64,000 nt of DNA from Phytobacter diazotrophicus (GCA_004346725.1 SMDE01000002.1:477568-541567); one strand, 5' to 3'; shown: positions 30,323 through 40,941, counted from the stretch's first letter. Made by a program: numbers and translations. The notes: generated from the letters alone by a model not told the origin.

Positions 30323-31188
30323 GCTTTATCCTTACTCAGCGCGTAAACGGTCTGACCACGCAGGCTAAACTCACGCACAAGGTTGCTGAAATTCTCCGAA
30401 TGCCCGGCAAAAAGTAGTCCGTCAGGCTTAAGCAATGGTGCAAAACGATGCAAGATATCCTGCTGCGTCGTTTTATCAAAATAAATCATTACGTTACGGC
30501 AAAAAATCGCGTCAAACGGTCCAGGGACGTTATATTGTTTATCGAGCAAATTCACCGAGGTGAAATCAACATAATTCGACAGTTCCTGACGCACGCGCAC
30601 CAGACCGGCATGGGGCCCGGTTCCACGCATGAAGTAACGCTGTAGCTGTTGCGGCGACAGCGTTTTCAATTCATCCTGGCGATAGACACCGTTACGGGCT
30701 TTTTCCAGCACTTCGGTATCAATATCGCTGGCAATTACCTTGAAACGACCCGGCGCCATACCGAGTGCATCTGCCAACGTAATCGCAATGGAATACGGCT
30801 CTTCACCAGTCGACGCCGCAGCACTCCAGACGCGATACTCGCCGGTACGCTTACGGGCATGCTCCGCAAGGACCGGGAAGTGGTGAGCTTCCCGGAAAAA
30901 TGCCGTGAGGTTAGTGGTCAGCGAGTTTATAAAAGCCTGCCACTCGGCGCTATTTTGGTTCGCTTCTAGCATGCTCAGGTAACGACCAAAATCATCCAGC
31001 CCAAGGGTGCGTAAACGACGAACAAGGCGGTTATAGACCATGTCCCGCTTGTGGTCGGCGAGCACGATCCCTGCGCGTTGATAAATCAACTGACATATTC
31101 GACGAAAATGCGCGTCAGACAGCGCAAGACGCTGAGTCATCTGTTGCATGAGTGATGACGTTTGCCCAGTAGGCATTGATGATGTCAT
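30319..31188 (-). CDS. cheR: Receptor methyltransferase CheR
   Basis: CheR methylates glutamates of chemoreceptors with SAM. The 289-residue protein has the N-terminal helical domain, the SAM-binding part ([20 protein letters not shown]) and the [14 protein letters not shown] segment. It docks on the NWETF pentapeptide that ends the Tar protein of this locus. It lies 19 bases after tap. Confidence 0.97.
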   Translation of the reverse strand: MTSSMPTGQTSSLMQQMTQRLALSDAHFRRICQLIYQRAGIVLADHKRDMVYNRLVRRLRTLGLDDFGRYLSMLEANQNSAEWQAFINSLTTNLTAFFREAHHFPVLAEHARKRTGEYRVWSAAASTGEEPYSIAITLADALGMAPGRFKVIASDIDTEVLEKARNGVYRQDELKTLSPQQLQRYFMRGTGPHAGLVRVRQELSNYVDFTSVNLLDKQYNVPGPFDAIFCRNVMIYFDKTTQQDILHRFAPLLKPDGLLFAGHSENFSNLVREFSLRGQTVYALSKDKA

Positions 31189-31207
31189 AGCGCCTTCTCA
31201 TTCTGAT

Positions 31208-32806
31208 TTAGGATACAACCGGCACTCCTTTGGGGAGTACCGCGTCTGATGTAACGACATGTTCTTCTAACTTAAACACAGCCACCAGGGAGGTCAGATG
31301 ATCTGCCTGATGCGCTAACTGATCGGTTCCCGCGGCGGCTTCTTCAACGAGCGCAGCATTCTGTTGGGTCACCTGATCCATCTGGCTTACTGCCAGTGCG
31401 ACCTGCTCAATACCCCGGCGCTGTTCATCCGAAGCAGAGGCAATTTCGCCCATAATATCGTTCACCTGGGTGACAGAGTGGACGATCTCCATCATGGTTT
31501 TCGCAGAGGTATCCACCAGCACAGATCCCTGCTCAACACGTGAAACTGACTCTTCGATCAGACCTTTGATCTCTTTGGCAGCCTGCGCGCTTCGGCTGGC
31601 GAGGTTACGCACCTCCCCGGCCACCACAGCGAAACCACGTCCCTGCTCACCTGCCCGCGCCGCTTCTACCGCCGCGTTCAACGCCAGAATATTGGTCTGG
31701 AAAGCGATACCGTCAATCACGCTGATAATATCGCCAATCTTTTGCGAACTGGCGGCGATCTCATGCATAGTGCTTGCCACATTCGACGCCTGCTGCCCGC
31801 CTTTACGCGCCGTTTCCGCCGCGCTCTGTGCCAGACCAGATGCCTGACGGGCGTTATCGGCGTTTTGTCCCACGGTCGCCGTTAACTGTTCCATGCTGGC
31901 CGCCGTTTGCGCCAGCGACGCCGCCTGTTGTTCGGTGCGCGCCGACAGGTCGTTGTTGCCTTCGGCAATCTCCGAGATACCGGTATGCATCGCGTAGCTG
32001 CCGTGACGCACCTCGGTCACGGTTGAACGCAGCGCGGTCTGCATCTTTTTGAGGCTGGCAAAAATGGCCGAAATTTCATTTTTACCCACTACCGCAATCG
32101 GTCGAGCCAGATTGCCCTCGGAAATACTGTCAAAGTGACTACTGACAATGGCCAGCGGCTGAACAATCATCTTGCGCGACCACCACAGCGCCGCCGACGT
32201 CAGCAACGCCGCCAGAACGACCACCACGGCGAAAATCACCGCTGAGCGCTGGTAATTGCTTTGCCCCTCTGCCTTAGCGGTCTCCACAAAGTGGTTGATA
32301 TGCTGCTGCCAGACCGTAAAGTTTTTATCAAATACATCCTGCGACTGCTGAATCGGCGCCGACATAAAGTCGGATAGCTGATTGCTTTCAAGCCACGCGG
32401 CCTGGTGTTCCAGATCTCCATGCCATGCCGTATAAGCCACTTTCGTTCCGTCCTGCAGACGCTTACCTTCATCGGTCAGCGCCGGGATACTCAGAAACTC
32501 ATTAATACTGTTATCGGCATCTTTCAGATTATCTTTCGCCTGTTTCATTAGCGCTTTGATATCGTCCGGCGGATAACTCAGCGCCGTTAACGTACCGGCT
32601 TTATTCAATGATGTACTGGCTTGTAATAACCAGGCGCGGGTTTGCATCAATGCGTTGCGCTGGATGTTACTTTTTTCAACTTCTGATAAATGGGCGGTGC
32701 TTTGACGAAACGCCCAAAACGACAATCCGTTGCTCCCTACCTGCAAAATGCCACAAACGATCAAGATCAAAAAAAGTGTCGTAGAAATTCGAATACGGTT
32801 TAACAT
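31208..32806 (-). CDS. tap: Methyl-accepting chemotaxis protein Tap
   Basis: Tap is a low-abundance chemoreceptor for dipeptides (via DppA) and pyrimidines. The 532-residue protein closely follows E. coli Tap: start [20 protein letters not shown], periplasmic four-helix sensor (about 34-188), second membrane segment, HAMP domain, and the invariant signalling hairpin around [19 protein letters not shown]. It ends PVVS without a CheR-docking pentapeptide, as in E. coli. ATG 32806 is chosen because GGGAG is well spaced; an ATG 12 bases upstream is not. Confidence 0.95.
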   Translation of the reverse strand: MLNRIRISTTLFLILIVCGILQVGSNGLSFWAFRQSTAHLSEVEKSNIQRNALMQTRAWLLQASTSLNKAGTLTALSYPPDDIKALMKQAKDNLKDADNSINEFLSIPALTDEGKRLQDGTKVAYTAWHGDLEHQAAWLESNQLSDFMSAPIQQSQDVFDKNFTVWQQHINHFVETAKAEGQSNYQRSAVIFAVVVVLAALLTSAALWWSRKMIVQPLAIVSSHFDSISEGNLARPIAVVGKNEISAIFASLKKMQTALRSTVTEVRHGSYAMHTGISEIAEGNNDLSARTEQQAASLAQTAASMEQLTATVGQNADNARQASGLAQSAAETARKGGQQASNVASTMHEIAASSQKIGDIISVIDGIAFQTNILALNAAVEAARAGEQGRGFAVVAGEVRNLASRSAQAAKEIKGLIEESVSRVEQGSVLVDTSAKTMMEIVHSVTQVNDIMGEIASASDEQRRGIEQVALAVSQMDQVTQQNAALVEEAAAGTDQLAHQADHLTSLVAVFKLEEHVVTSDAVLPKGVPVVS

Positions 32807-32848
32807 CAACGCTCCCATCAGGCGGCAAAGTGCCGCGGGTTAAAGCAG

Positions 32849-34513
32849 TTAAAAAGTTTCCCAGTTATCGTTTTGTCCGGTCGTTAGCTGACGGGCTCTG
32901 GAAGGAGCCGAAGTAATGGCTGCCGCCGGATTAAGCGCTCCTTGCGCGGTTTTTGTAGGGACTGAAGAGAGACGGAAAGTAGAAACCGCTTGCGTCAACC
33001 TGCTGGCTTGTTCTTCTAATGCAGCCGCAGCGGCGGCAGATTGTTGTACCAGCGAGGCGTTTTGCTGCGTGACGCGATCCATTTCGGATACCGCCAGCGC
33101 AACCTGGTCGATGCCACGGCTCTGTTCATCAGAGGCCGAAGCAATCTCACCCATAATGTCGTTTACACGGGTTACTGCACTCACAATATCGCCCATCGTC
33201 TCACCGGCGCTTTCAACCAGTACCGAACCGGTATCCACGCGAGAGACAGAGTCTTCAATCAGCGCTTTGATTTCTTTTGCCGCCTGGGCGCTGCGGCTGG
33301 CAAGGTTACGCACTTCGCCAGCAACCACCGCAAAGCCACGGCCCTGCTCACCGGCGCGGGCGGCTTCAACCGCCGCGTTGAGGGCAAGGATGTTGGTCTG
33401 GAAGGCAATACCGTCGATGACGCCAGTAATATCGGCAATTTTTTGCGAACTGGCGGCAATGTCATGCATGGTTTTCACCACGCCATCCACCACTTTACCG
33501 CCGCGTTCAGCGGTTTCGGAGGCGCTTTTCGCCAGTAGCGATGCCTGACGGGCGTTTTCGGCGTTCTGTTTCACCGTTGCGGTCAGCTCTTCCATACTGG
33601 CCGCCGTCTCTTCCAGCGCCGAGGCTTGTTCTTCGGTACGGGATGACAGGTCATTGTTGCCCGCGGCGATTTCGCTGGTGCCAGAATGAATAGCATCAGA
33701 ACCGGCACGCACATTGGTTACCGTATCAATCAACGAGCGCTGCATATGGTCAACGCTTTGGGCCAGATCGGTAATCTCACTGCGCCCTTCAACCACCAGC
33801 GTATCGGTCAAATTGCCGCTGGCGATTTCACGAATGTGTTTAATGACCGCGGTCAACGGCGCCAGCAGAATGCGGCGAATGCCGTACCAGACCAACGCCA
33901 GCACAACGACCAGGGCCAGCGCGAGGGCCGCCATCTGCCATTTTGCAAAGTTATAATCACTTACGCTTTCGTCATAGGCTTTGCGATACAGCGATTCGCT
34001 TAACTGGGCATATTTGCCCATCGCATCACCGAGACCGTTTTGCATACCCTGCGTTGGCTGCGCAAAGTAGCCATCCATGTTGCCGCCTTCCAGAAACTGC
34101 ACCAGTTCCGTCAGTCCGGCCGCATAGGTTTTATACTTTTCATCCAGCACCTGACGCGCCTCTTCCATCGCGGGTACCGATGGCATGGCACGGAAGGCAT
34201 CGTAGTGTTTTGCCGCATCAGCCAGGCTGGATTTCGCGCTTTTTAATAAATCAGTTTTAGCGCTACTTTGTTGGTTGTTCGGGTCCATCATCATTCGGGC
34301 TGACGAACGGCTCAGGTTGATACGTGTTTGCAGCATCAGTTCCCAGGTTTTCGTCAGTTCGGTCTGTTGCATGCGCAGATCGTTGGAAACCGCAAAGCTT
34401 TGCTGATTTTGATTAAGAGAAGAGAATAAAAGCCCGCCCGAGAGCAACTGCAGCAGCGCAAACACTACCAGTACACTCATCAGCATTGTGACAACGCGAA
34501 TACGGTTCAACAT
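32849..34513 (-). CDS. tar: Methyl-accepting chemotaxis protein Tar (aspartate receptor)
   Basis: Tar senses aspartate and, with maltose-binding protein, maltose. The 554-residue protein matches E. coli Tar: periplasmic sensor with [16 protein letters not shown] (ligand-site arginines), [20 protein letters not shown] and the conserved signalling tip. It ends with NDNWETF, the high-affinity docking site for CheR and CheB. It heads the tar-tap-cheRBYZ operon behind a sigma-28 promoter. The pilus operon is inserted upstream of that promoter. Confidence 0.96.
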   Translation of the reverse strand: MLNRIRVVTMLMSVLVVFALLQLLSGGLLFSSLNQNQQSFAVSNDLRMQQTELTKTWELMLQTRINLSRSSARMMMDPNNQQSSAKTDLLKSAKSSLADAAKHYDAFRAMPSVPAMEEARQVLDEKYKTYAAGLTELVQFLEGGNMDGYFAQPTQGMQNGLGDAMGKYAQLSESLYRKAYDESVSDYNFAKWQMAALALALVVVLALVWYGIRRILLAPLTAVIKHIREIASGNLTDTLVVEGRSEITDLAQSVDHMQRSLIDTVTNVRAGSDAIHSGTSEIAAGNNDLSSRTEEQASALEETAASMEELTATVKQNAENARQASLLAKSASETAERGGKVVDGVVKTMHDIAASSQKIADITGVIDGIAFQTNILALNAAVEAARAGEQGRGFAVVAGEVRNLASRSAQAAKEIKALIEDSVSRVDTGSVLVESAGETMGDIVSAVTRVNDIMGEIASASDEQSRGIDQVALAVSEMDRVTQQNASLVQQSAAAAAALEEQASRLTQAVSTFRLSSVPTKTAQGALNPAAAITSAPSRARQLTTGQNDNWETF

Positions 34514-34544
34514 GCTACACCTTCCTGAAAACTTGTTAACGGTG

Positions 34545-34571
34545 TTATCGGCAAGGGGCTATAGAACTTTA
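34545..34571 (-). promoter_or_regulatory. Sigma-28 (FliA) promoter of tar operon
   Basis: On the minus strand TAAAGTTC (34564-34571), 11 bases, then GCCGATAA (34545-34552). This matches the FliA consensus TAAAGTTT-N11-GCCGATAA at all but one position and lies about 32 bases upstream of tar. Confidence 0.92.
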
Positions 34572-34653
34572 CATTTGCGAAAGGGAATTAAACCGTCTCA
34601 ATATTAACCGTAGAAATCCCCTTCGTCTGGAATGTTAAAAAGCGATAACTCAA

Positions 34654-35631
34654 CTAAAAAGCGAGATCGATAAGTAATGTGTCACTGTATGTTCCTCCCG
34701 GTGGGGTCGTCTGATTCGGCATGACCTGCGCCGTATAGTTATAGGTGCGTAACGTGCCATCGGTGCTGATCGATGAAGACGTCCCACTGGACCAGCGCTC
34801 CGCCCCCGCAGCCCCCCAACGGGATGATGTGCTGCCTTTATAGATTTCATAACTCAGCCGATTTGAACCGTTTGCCATCTGCCGTACCGTCCCATTGGCA
34901 TTGTTGCCATTATTGATACCAATGGTATAGGCATACCCTTTAGTACAGGTCACGCTAATCGATTGTGAAATGGCGGGGAACGCCTTCGCGATTGGCGCAC
35001 TGCCGAAATTGACATTAGGTGCTGAAATCGCAGTGCAATCGTTGGTCACTGTCATGCTTACCGTAAGATTCAGCGCCAGGTTACCGCTTTGCAACTGCGT
35101 ACAACCGGTTAAAATGGTCCCCACCGCGCATATGTTGTAGTAGAGATTCAGGTTTAACGTCCCCGCATAGGGGCCAGCCGAAACGCTTTGACCGGTCACA
35201 GTGCGTAGAAAGAGTGGCAGCGTATAGCGCTTCGATCCCAGTACCGTCAAAAGAAAAGTGCCATTCCAGGTATAGCCAGCCCCACCGTTCGTGACTTCGC
35301 CCGACGAACAGCCAGACACACCGCATAATTTCACCGGGATGGTATCCGTCACTGTTAAATCATCGGTACGCTTCATCGCCCCACGACTGGCAACCAGCGT
35401 TGAGGCACCTGTCATAGTGAGTGTTGCGTAGTCATTTGTCAGAAGCGACAGCGCGGAGTCGCAATCAAGATAGATATTGGTAGACACCGGTTGCTCGGCG
35501 CTATTGAGGGTAAAAGATGTCACTGACGTGCCAAATGACGGGCTGTTATTGGATAAACTGGCGGTACAGGCAGCCCAAACCTGTGCGCTCGTTCCCGACA
35601 GTAATAACAGCATTAACAGGATACGACGCAT
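34654..35631 (-). CDS. Csu-type pilus tip adhesin (two SCPU domains)
   Basis: The 325-residue secreted protein has a signal peptide (MRRILLMLLLLSGTSAQVWA) and two spore-coat-protein-U (SCPU) domains, about 21-180 and 190-325, each with a paired cysteine pattern. Last in the cluster and twice the length of the other subunits, it corresponds to CsuE, the two-domain tip adhesin of archaic chaperone-usher pili. It ends in the donor-strand-like YSDTLLIDLAF. Its start overlaps the usher stop by one base (TGATG). Confidence 0.85.
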   Translation of the reverse strand: MRRILLMLLLLSGTSAQVWAACTASLSNNSPSFGTSVTSFTLNSAEQPVSTNIYLDCDSALSLLTNDYATLTMTGASTLVASRGAMKRTDDLTVTDTIPVKLCGVSGCSSGEVTNGGAGYTWNGTFLLTVLGSKRYTLPLFLRTVTGQSVSAGPYAGTLNLNLYYNICAVGTILTGCTQLQSGNLALNLTVSMTVTNDCTAISAPNVNFGSAPIAKAFPAISQSISVTCTKGYAYTIGINNGNNANGTVRQMANGSNRLSYEIYKGSTSSRWGAAGAERWSSGTSSSISTDGTLRTYNYTAQVMPNQTTPPGGTYSDTLLIDLAF

Positions 35632-38027
35632 CAGTTGCTCCTCTTACACACAAGCGGGCCGTACGTTTCCAGCTTATGCTCTGGGTTGGCATTCAGGGTC
35701 AGGTTAGCGGTGCAGCGTGTGTCATCGGGTAACCGAACATTAAGCACACTGACTTCATCCAGATTTTCCAGCCAGGCAATACCGTCATAACCCACAATAG
35801 CCGTCGGTTTGCCCTGGCGACTCACTTCACTGGTGAGCGGTAACGGATTGTTTTGCTCATCATGCAGGATCACACTCGCCACCCGCTCGCGCACCATCGG
35901 AAATTCCACCAGATAGCCTGAGTAACGACGCAGAGCAAGCCGCCGCTCGGTCTCAATGATCTGCGTGTCGGCGGGTAAATTCAGGGTGTCAATGCTGTAA
36001 TTGGCCGGATAATACGAGGACACGCCGCTTATGAGCAGGTAGCCATTTTTATTCGTTTTTCCAATGAGTTGATTTTCATAATTTACCGGAATTTCCGGCT
36101 CTCCCCCCGTACTCACGACCACGAAGGCATCATTGATTCTTTTGGCGAAGAAGAATTCGTTATCCATCAGTACCAGCGATCCCATCGCCTCCCCCCACCA
36201 TGTCCGCATGTCGCTGTAGCCGTACATGCCCCCCTGCAATTCAATGTTGTTATTGCGCCAGCCGAGCGTTCCTTGTTGATAACTGTCGCCTTTGGTCTGT
36301 CGCGCCAGCGCCATACTCCAGCTCAAACCACCGTAAGAGGGCATCGAATGTCCGTAATTAATCCTCTGCGCCGTGCCCGCATCTGCAGTGTTATCCACGC
36401 TCAGAGACACGCTGTCCCGATCGCCGAGCGGAATTTGTACCGAGACTGCGGCGTTCCAGTCACCGCGCCCATTGTCACGGCTTGCCGAAACATAAATATT
36501 GCTGTCTCCCCACAGATTGCGGCTCCATGAGAGGTTAAGCAATTCAGTCTTGCTGTTGTCAAAATTGCGAACGCCAATCCATGCCGCGCCAATATTGCCA
36601 AAATCGCCGAGATTAAAAGAGAGTGAGTATTGGTCCGTTTTACGACTCAAACTGGCTATTGGCGGCGTGTTATTGTCATTGGGATGGTCGTAATAGTAGT
36701 TTTGTTCATACAGCGCCAGGTTGCCGAAACCGCGATCGCGACGGATATGCTGCGTGGCAATGCTGAACATACCGGTACTGTACTGATATCCCCAGTTCAA
36801 TTGACTACCACTGTCGCCCCGCATCTGACTTTGCGTCCATGACGAATTCACCACCCCAAGACGCCATAACTTCGCGACAGCACCCACGCCGCCCAGCGCC
36901 AGTTTTTGCGCCCCTTCCCCATGAGCCTCCAGCGTCAAATAATCTGTCAGGCCGTAGCGATAAGACGCACTTCCCACCATGGAGCCATAGTCGAAACTGT
37001 CGATACCGTAATTACGCCGCAGCCCCCCCAGCGTTGTCGCACCATCACTGAGCCCCTCTTTAAGCAACTCGCTGGCCACATAAAACGGCATGGTGGTACT
37101 GACCTTGCGCCCTAACGCATCGGTGGTGACCAGTACTGCATTCCCTGCACCGTTTATATAAGGCAAATTGGTCAGGGTAAAAGGGCCTGGCTCAATTTGT
37201 TTCGACCCGGCGCGGTAGCCATTAATGAATACATCAACCGAGGTCGGAACCGCCGCCTCGCCGGAAAATGACGGAATGGGCCAGGTCACCAGATCAGGAC
37301 GCAGTGAAAAGTCACGCCCATAGCTGATCCCCCCTACGCGTACGCTGTTACTCCAACTTAACGAGTCGGAAATCACATCCCCCACACTCCACTGGATAGC
37401 ATTGTCTTCATCAGTCAAATGAAGGGTGGTGTCATAACGGGTATAACCATCCTGTTGCGCAGGTTGACCCGAAAGGCGGGAGATGGCTGTCCCGGTCGAG
37501 GAAAACGTCATATTTCCGGAGAAATAGCGAAACTCATGCCAAAGAGAAGCACGCGTACCGATATTTTCCGTGTTATTGGTGTAGACATCATAATTTAGCA
37601 GCGCGCCACGTCCATTGGGTAAGGGGCTACGTTGCTGTCCGCCATTGAACGCGGTAAACCGCTCCGGCAACCACCCATCAGGAACAAACAGCAATAGCCG
37701 CTGACGTTCGCTATCGTAGTCAGTGCGCACGTTGGGTAACGCTGACACGTTTACCTCTCCCTGAGGAATATAATCTGCGGATATTCCGCAACGCTGCAGA
37801 TCGGCGCTGGCGACAAAATAAGCACTGCCACGTCGCGTCACCGGTACAACCTGTTGCGTATCATAATGATTTATGACCAGGTTTAGATGAAACACCACCT
37901 GTTCATTCACTACTTGTGCATCCGGCGGCGGCGGAAGTGTGTCATCGCCCTGCTGTGCTCTGACATTAGCCGAATTGCCTAGCAGCATGATCATCGCCGG
38001 GAAAATTACCTGGCGGGAGACTGCCAT
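35631..38027 (-). CDS. Fimbrial outer-membrane usher (CsuD-like)
   Basis: The 798-residue usher has a signal peptide, an N-terminal periplasmic domain (VVFHLNLVINHYDTQQVVPV), a 24-strand barrel with plug (GTAISRLSGQ onward), and C-terminal domains ending with a Cys pair (TRCTANLTL ... GPLVCKRSN). Ushers assemble pilus subunits through donor-strand exchange. It resembles the archaic (Csu) group rather than FimD. It overlaps the chaperone gene by 22 bases. Confidence 0.9.
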   Translation of the reverse strand: MAVSRQVIFPAMIMLLGNSANVRAQQGDDTLPPPPDAQVVNEQVVFHLNLVINHYDTQQVVPVTRRGSAYFVASADLQRCGISADYIPQGEVNVSALPNVRTDYDSERQRLLLFVPDGWLPERFTAFNGGQQRSPLPNGRGALLNYDVYTNNTENIGTRASLWHEFRYFSGNMTFSSTGTAISRLSGQPAQQDGYTRYDTTLHLTDEDNAIQWSVGDVISDSLSWSNSVRVGGISYGRDFSLRPDLVTWPIPSFSGEAAVPTSVDVFINGYRAGSKQIEPGPFTLTNLPYINGAGNAVLVTTDALGRKVSTTMPFYVASELLKEGLSDGATTLGGLRRNYGIDSFDYGSMVGSASYRYGLTDYLTLEAHGEGAQKLALGGVGAVAKLWRLGVVNSSWTQSQMRGDSGSQLNWGYQYSTGMFSIATQHIRRDRGFGNLALYEQNYYYDHPNDNNTPPIASLSRKTDQYSLSFNLGDFGNIGAAWIGVRNFDNSKTELLNLSWSRNLWGDSNIYVSASRDNGRGDWNAAVSVQIPLGDRDSVSLSVDNTADAGTAQRINYGHSMPSYGGLSWSMALARQTKGDSYQQGTLGWRNNNIELQGGMYGYSDMRTWWGEAMGSLVLMDNEFFFAKRINDAFVVVSTGGEPEIPVNYENQLIGKTNKNGYLLISGVSSYYPANYSIDTLNLPADTQIIETERRLALRRYSGYLVEFPMVRERVASVILHDEQNNPLPLTSEVSRQGKPTAIVGYDGIAWLENLDEVSVLNVRLPDDTRCTANLTLNANPEHKLETYGPLVCKRSN

Positions 38028-38761
38028 TCACTTTCTCTGGCATTGATTGTCGCTTTAAGCTCTACAGGGGCAGGCAACCCGGCAGGGAGCGGCCAGGAAC
38101 GCGTTTCCCCTGGCAGGACATAACCCAGCAGTCCGTCAGCAATGACCCGTGTTTGCCCACCTTGTCTGGCGGAGACAGCCGTCAATCGAACATGCACATC
38201 ACCCTGGTTACGTATCTGCAGCGCAGGTTTTCCATTTTCTCGTACGACTTGCCAACTGAGTTCGCGCGGATCCACCAGCGCATGGTTTGCACTCTCAGGA
38301 TAAGTAGTAATCCCCTTGCCATAAATAAAGAGCGGGATGGAGTAACGCATTTGCAATTTGATACCCATCTGTCCCTGAGATGAGCCGGCTGGAGGAATTT
38401 CATCAACAATGATTCGGTATGCCTGTTCTGTGCCTGCGGGTATCTCCGTCTGTTTTATCAGGCGGATAAGCTGCTTAGTCCCTTTTTGTATGGTGACAAT
38501 GGGCGGGCTGGCGACCACATCCGTCTGCGGTTGATAGCGCTCATCGCCACGCTCCTGGCGCCAACGGACGATACGCACCTGCATGGTTGCTGGCGTGTTG
38601 CCCTGGTTCTGGATCCACAACTCGGTGGCTTTATTCTCTGATCCTAACCAGGGATCAATCGGCCAGAGTAAGATTGTGGCTGCCGCATTGGCGTCTCCCA
38701 CCGCAGTACACAGCATCATCATTAAACCTGCCGCCCTTGCGGCGCCGGAGGTGACGCTCAT
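38006..38761 (-). CDS. Periplasmic pilus chaperone (CsuC-like)
   Basis: The 251-residue protein has a signal peptide and the two immunoglobulin-like domains of pilus chaperones. LWIQNQGNTPATMQVRIVRW, PPIVTIQKGTKQLIRLI and PLFIYGK are the usual strands. The sequence is of the archaic (non-FGL/FGS) type that goes with SCPU pilins. AAGGGAG precedes the ATG. Confidence 0.88.
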   Translation of the reverse strand: MSVTSGAARAAGLMMMLCTAVGDANAAATILLWPIDPWLGSENKATELWIQNQGNTPATMQVRIVRWRQERGDERYQPQTDVVASPPIVTIQKGTKQLIRLIKQTEIPAGTEQAYRIIVDEIPPAGSSQGQMGIKLQMRYSIPLFIYGKGITTYPESANHALVDPRELSWQVVRENGKPALQIRNQGDVHVRLTAVSARQGGQTRVIADGLLGYVLPGETRSWPLPAGLPAPVELKATINARESEWQSPAR

Positions 38762-38774
38762 TTCCCTTCTCCCT

Positions 38775-39338
38775 TTACCATGTCAATGTCACAGTCAATT
38801 GATCAGAATATGTCCCCGCGGTGCCGAACGGGGACAGTTGCGCGGCGCCAAAGATGCTGAGCGCGATATTATTGGCATCGCTATAGGTGACTGACACCGA
38901 CTGATTAACACCAATTTCTGTGTTTGCCGCCAACGAGCTACTGCGGTAAATGCGATACGGAACCCGCTGTGTTCCACCGTTTAGCTGCATATTGCGTACC
39001 GTTGAGTAATACATCCCACCATTGATGCTCATGGTTAAGGCAACACCCGGCGTGCAGGCGAGTGACATTCCGGCATTCGGTACAAAGCTGGTGGAGATCT
39101 GGCCGCTCTCCACCCCCGTATGAGTACCAAAATCAAGTGCGCCCAAAACCCCACCGACGCCTCTCGTTACAGAACATCCGGGTGTAATGGTCGCTCCAAC
39201 GGTAAAAGTTTGTTGCGTCACCGTGACGGCAACCGCAGGCCCTGGCAGTACACTCATGCTCAGCGATAGCCCAAAAATGGCGCGCAACACCCCGTGACTT
39301 CTCGCGAGAGAAGCGCACTTTCCTTCTGGTTGCATCAT
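38775..39338 (-). CDS. SCPU-domain minor pilin
   Basis: The 187-residue secreted protein contains one SCPU domain (TPGCSVTRGVGGVLGALDFG near residues 53-72) and ends in TYSDQLTVTLTW. It is more diverged than the two major pilin genes and lies directly before the chaperone, like CsuA or CsuB adaptor subunits. The start is uncertain: ATG 39338 has a weak ribosome site, and the signal peptide would begin with an unusually long polar stretch. Confidence 0.8.
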   Translation of the reverse strand: MMQPEGKCASLARSHGVLRAIFGLSLSMSVLPGPAVAVTVTQQTFTVGATITPGCSVTRGVGGVLGALDFGTHTGVESGQISTSFVPNAGMSLACTPGVALTMSINGGMYYSTVRNMQLNGGTQRVPYRIYRSSSLAANTEIGVNQSVSVTYSDANNIALSIFGAAQLSPFGTAGTYSDQLTVTLTW

Positions 39339-39345
39339 ATTGACG

Positions 39346-39918
39346 CTAGTAGGTCACGCTCACGTTTAGGGTGTCCGTATAGGTCCCGGGCAATACCGTT
39401 ACGCTGTTACCCCCGCCAGTAATGCGCCCATACAACGTGTAAGAATCCACTCCACCGCTGGTGGTGGTTCGCGGGATGGCGGCACCGTTAACGATCTCAT
39501 TACTGAACGCGCTGTCGCTAAAAACGCTGTACGCCACCCCTTGCGTGTTCGTTGGCGTTGCGGAACGCAAATACCGTGCCACTGTACCCGGCGTTCCCAC
39601 TGTGGTGCCTGGTGTTGCAGTATTGGTGTTGCCGGTTATCTGGACGGTATAGCTGGCGGTCGTGCATTGGATAGTGAACGAACTGCCGCCAGCGCCCGTG
39701 TTAGAAAGTTGAGTGGTCAATTGAGAAAATGTGGCGGGATTTGTACCGAAGTCCAGTGTACCGAAGTTGATACCGCTTTGAGAGGGAGAACCATTAATTA
39801 AACATCCGTTTGATAATGTCAACGTCGCCCCAATAATACCGTTACTGGTAACCGCATCGGCATTATTTACCGACAGCGTCACCAATCCAGTTAACAGGAT
39901 AAGGCGTATTTTCTTCAT
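39346..39918 (-). CDS. SCPU-domain pilin, copy 2 (CsuA/B-like)
   Basis: The 190-residue pilin has a signal peptide (MKKIRLILLTGLVTLSVNNA) and one SCPU domain (GATLTLSNGCLINGS, FGTLDFGTNPATF). It ends TYTDTLNVSVTY. It is closely similar along its length to the pilin at 40375-40941, so the two are recent or conserved duplicates. GGAGATATA precedes ATG 39918. It starts the run pilin-minor pilin-chaperone-usher-tip, and its own CRP-linked promoter appears to lie upstream. Confidence 0.85.
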   Translation of the reverse strand: MKKIRLILLTGLVTLSVNNADAVTSNGIIGATLTLSNGCLINGSPSQSGINFGTLDFGTNPATFSQLTTQLSNTGAGGSSFTIQCTTASYTVQITGNTNTATPGTTVGTPGTVARYLRSATPTNTQGVAYSVFSDSAFSNEIVNGAAIPRTTTSGGVDSYTLYGRITGGGNSVTVLPGTYTDTLNVSVTY

Positions 39919-40374
39919 ATTATATCTCCGGGAAAGGCGAGCGTTCATCCAATATAAAAGAGCAACGTCATTAAAAACGGATGTGCGTAACTCAATAGGA
40001 GTAATAAGAAAAATTTAGTTGATGTCCAACGCTTCGACCACTGAATATGACCACCGCCCCTAAAGGGTACGTTAGTATATATTTTGATTGTTTTTCAACA
40101 AGTTAATTATAATGAAGCGTAACAAGAAAGATATATGAAAAGGATATATTAGCAATAATGTGATGAATATCACAATATATGGTATAACGTAAATTCACCA
40201 TTAGCATATTTAAAATGCTTATTCGCACTGGTGAAACCACTGAAATTAAGCAGCGCTTAAACTTTAAAAAATAAGTTTATTCTTTATTAACTTTATTATG
40301 ATGATCGACCATTTTTTAAAATAAAAAGCCCATAACAAATGCAGGCCTTAAAAAATGACTTCAACCAGTTAAAG
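39919..40374. other. AT-rich gap between the two pilin genes
   Basis: These 456 bases hold no gene. They contain a perfect CRP palindrome (40159-40174), a minus-strand TATAAT (40106-40111) and, just after the upstream pilin, a weak hairpin (AAGCC/GGCCTT near 40327-40352) that may partly end or process the first pilin transcript. I see no inverted repeats of a phase-switch type. Confidence 0.6.
40106..40174 (-). promoter_or_regulatory. CRP site and promoter for the second pilin
   Basis: TGTGATGAATATCACA at 40159-40174 is a full match to TGTGA-N6-TCACA. On the minus strand TATAAT (40106-40111) lies about 55 bases from its centre with a poor -35, the arrangement of a CRP-dependent promoter. It would drive the gene at 39346 and the assembly genes. 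Confidence 0.65.
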
Positions 40375-40941
40375 TTAATAATTCACACTGACATAAATAG
40401 TATCTGAATAGTTACCCGGTGCAATCGCAGTATTTTTACCACCGCCGCGAATGCGGCCATACAGCGTGTAATAATCCACACCGTCAACTGTCGACAGACG
40501 AGGAAGCGCTGTGTTATTGGCAATCTCGTTATTAAAATTACTGTCACTATAGAGACTGTAGGCAACGCCCTGGGTGCTATTACTGGCGCTTCGCAGATAG
40601 CGTGCCGTAGTTCCGGGTATACCAACAAGCGACGTGGGCGCCGTGGTGTTGGTATTACCGGTTATCTGTACACTGTAGCTATTGGTGGTGCACTGGATCC
40701 CAAATGCATTCCCACCTGGCCCGCTGTTCGACAGTTGCGTGGAGAGTTCGGAAAAGGTGGCGGAATGGTCGCCAAAATTGAGCGTACCGAAGGAAATACC
40801 ATTCTGGCTGGCGGAACCATTAACCAGGCAGCCGTTCGTCAGCGTCAGGGATACGCCAAGGGTGCCACTGCTGCTTGCCGAAACCTTAACCGGTAACGCC
40901 AGCGGCAATATGCAGGCCAACAGAAACAGATATTTTTTCAT
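40375..40941 (-). CDS. SCPU-domain pilin, copy 1 (CsuA/B-like)
   Basis: The 188-residue pilin has a signal peptide (MKKYLFLLACILPLALPVKV) and one SCPU domain with GVSLTLTNGCLVNGSASQNG and FGTLNFGDHSATF. It ends NYSDTIYVSVNY. It is probably the major rod subunit or an alternative to the second copy. ATG 40941 is chosen because the signal peptide starts there; the longer upstream frame has no secretion signal. It is separated from the rest of the cluster by 456 non-coding bases. Confidence 0.85.
   Translation of the reverse strand: MKKYLFLLACILPLALPVKVSASSSGTLGVSLTLTNGCLVNGSASQNGISFGTLNFGDHSATFSELSTQLSNSGPGGNAFGIQCTTNSYSVQITGNTNTTAPTSLVGIPGTTARYLRSASNSTQGVAYSLYSDSNFNNEIANNTALPRLSTVDGVDYYTLYGRIRGGGKNTAIAPGNYSDTIYVSVNY

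Noticed and set aside
39919..40374. Possible invertible promoter element for the pili.
   Set aside because: No matching inverted repeats at the ends and no recombinase gene nearby; the CRP promoter explains the gap better.
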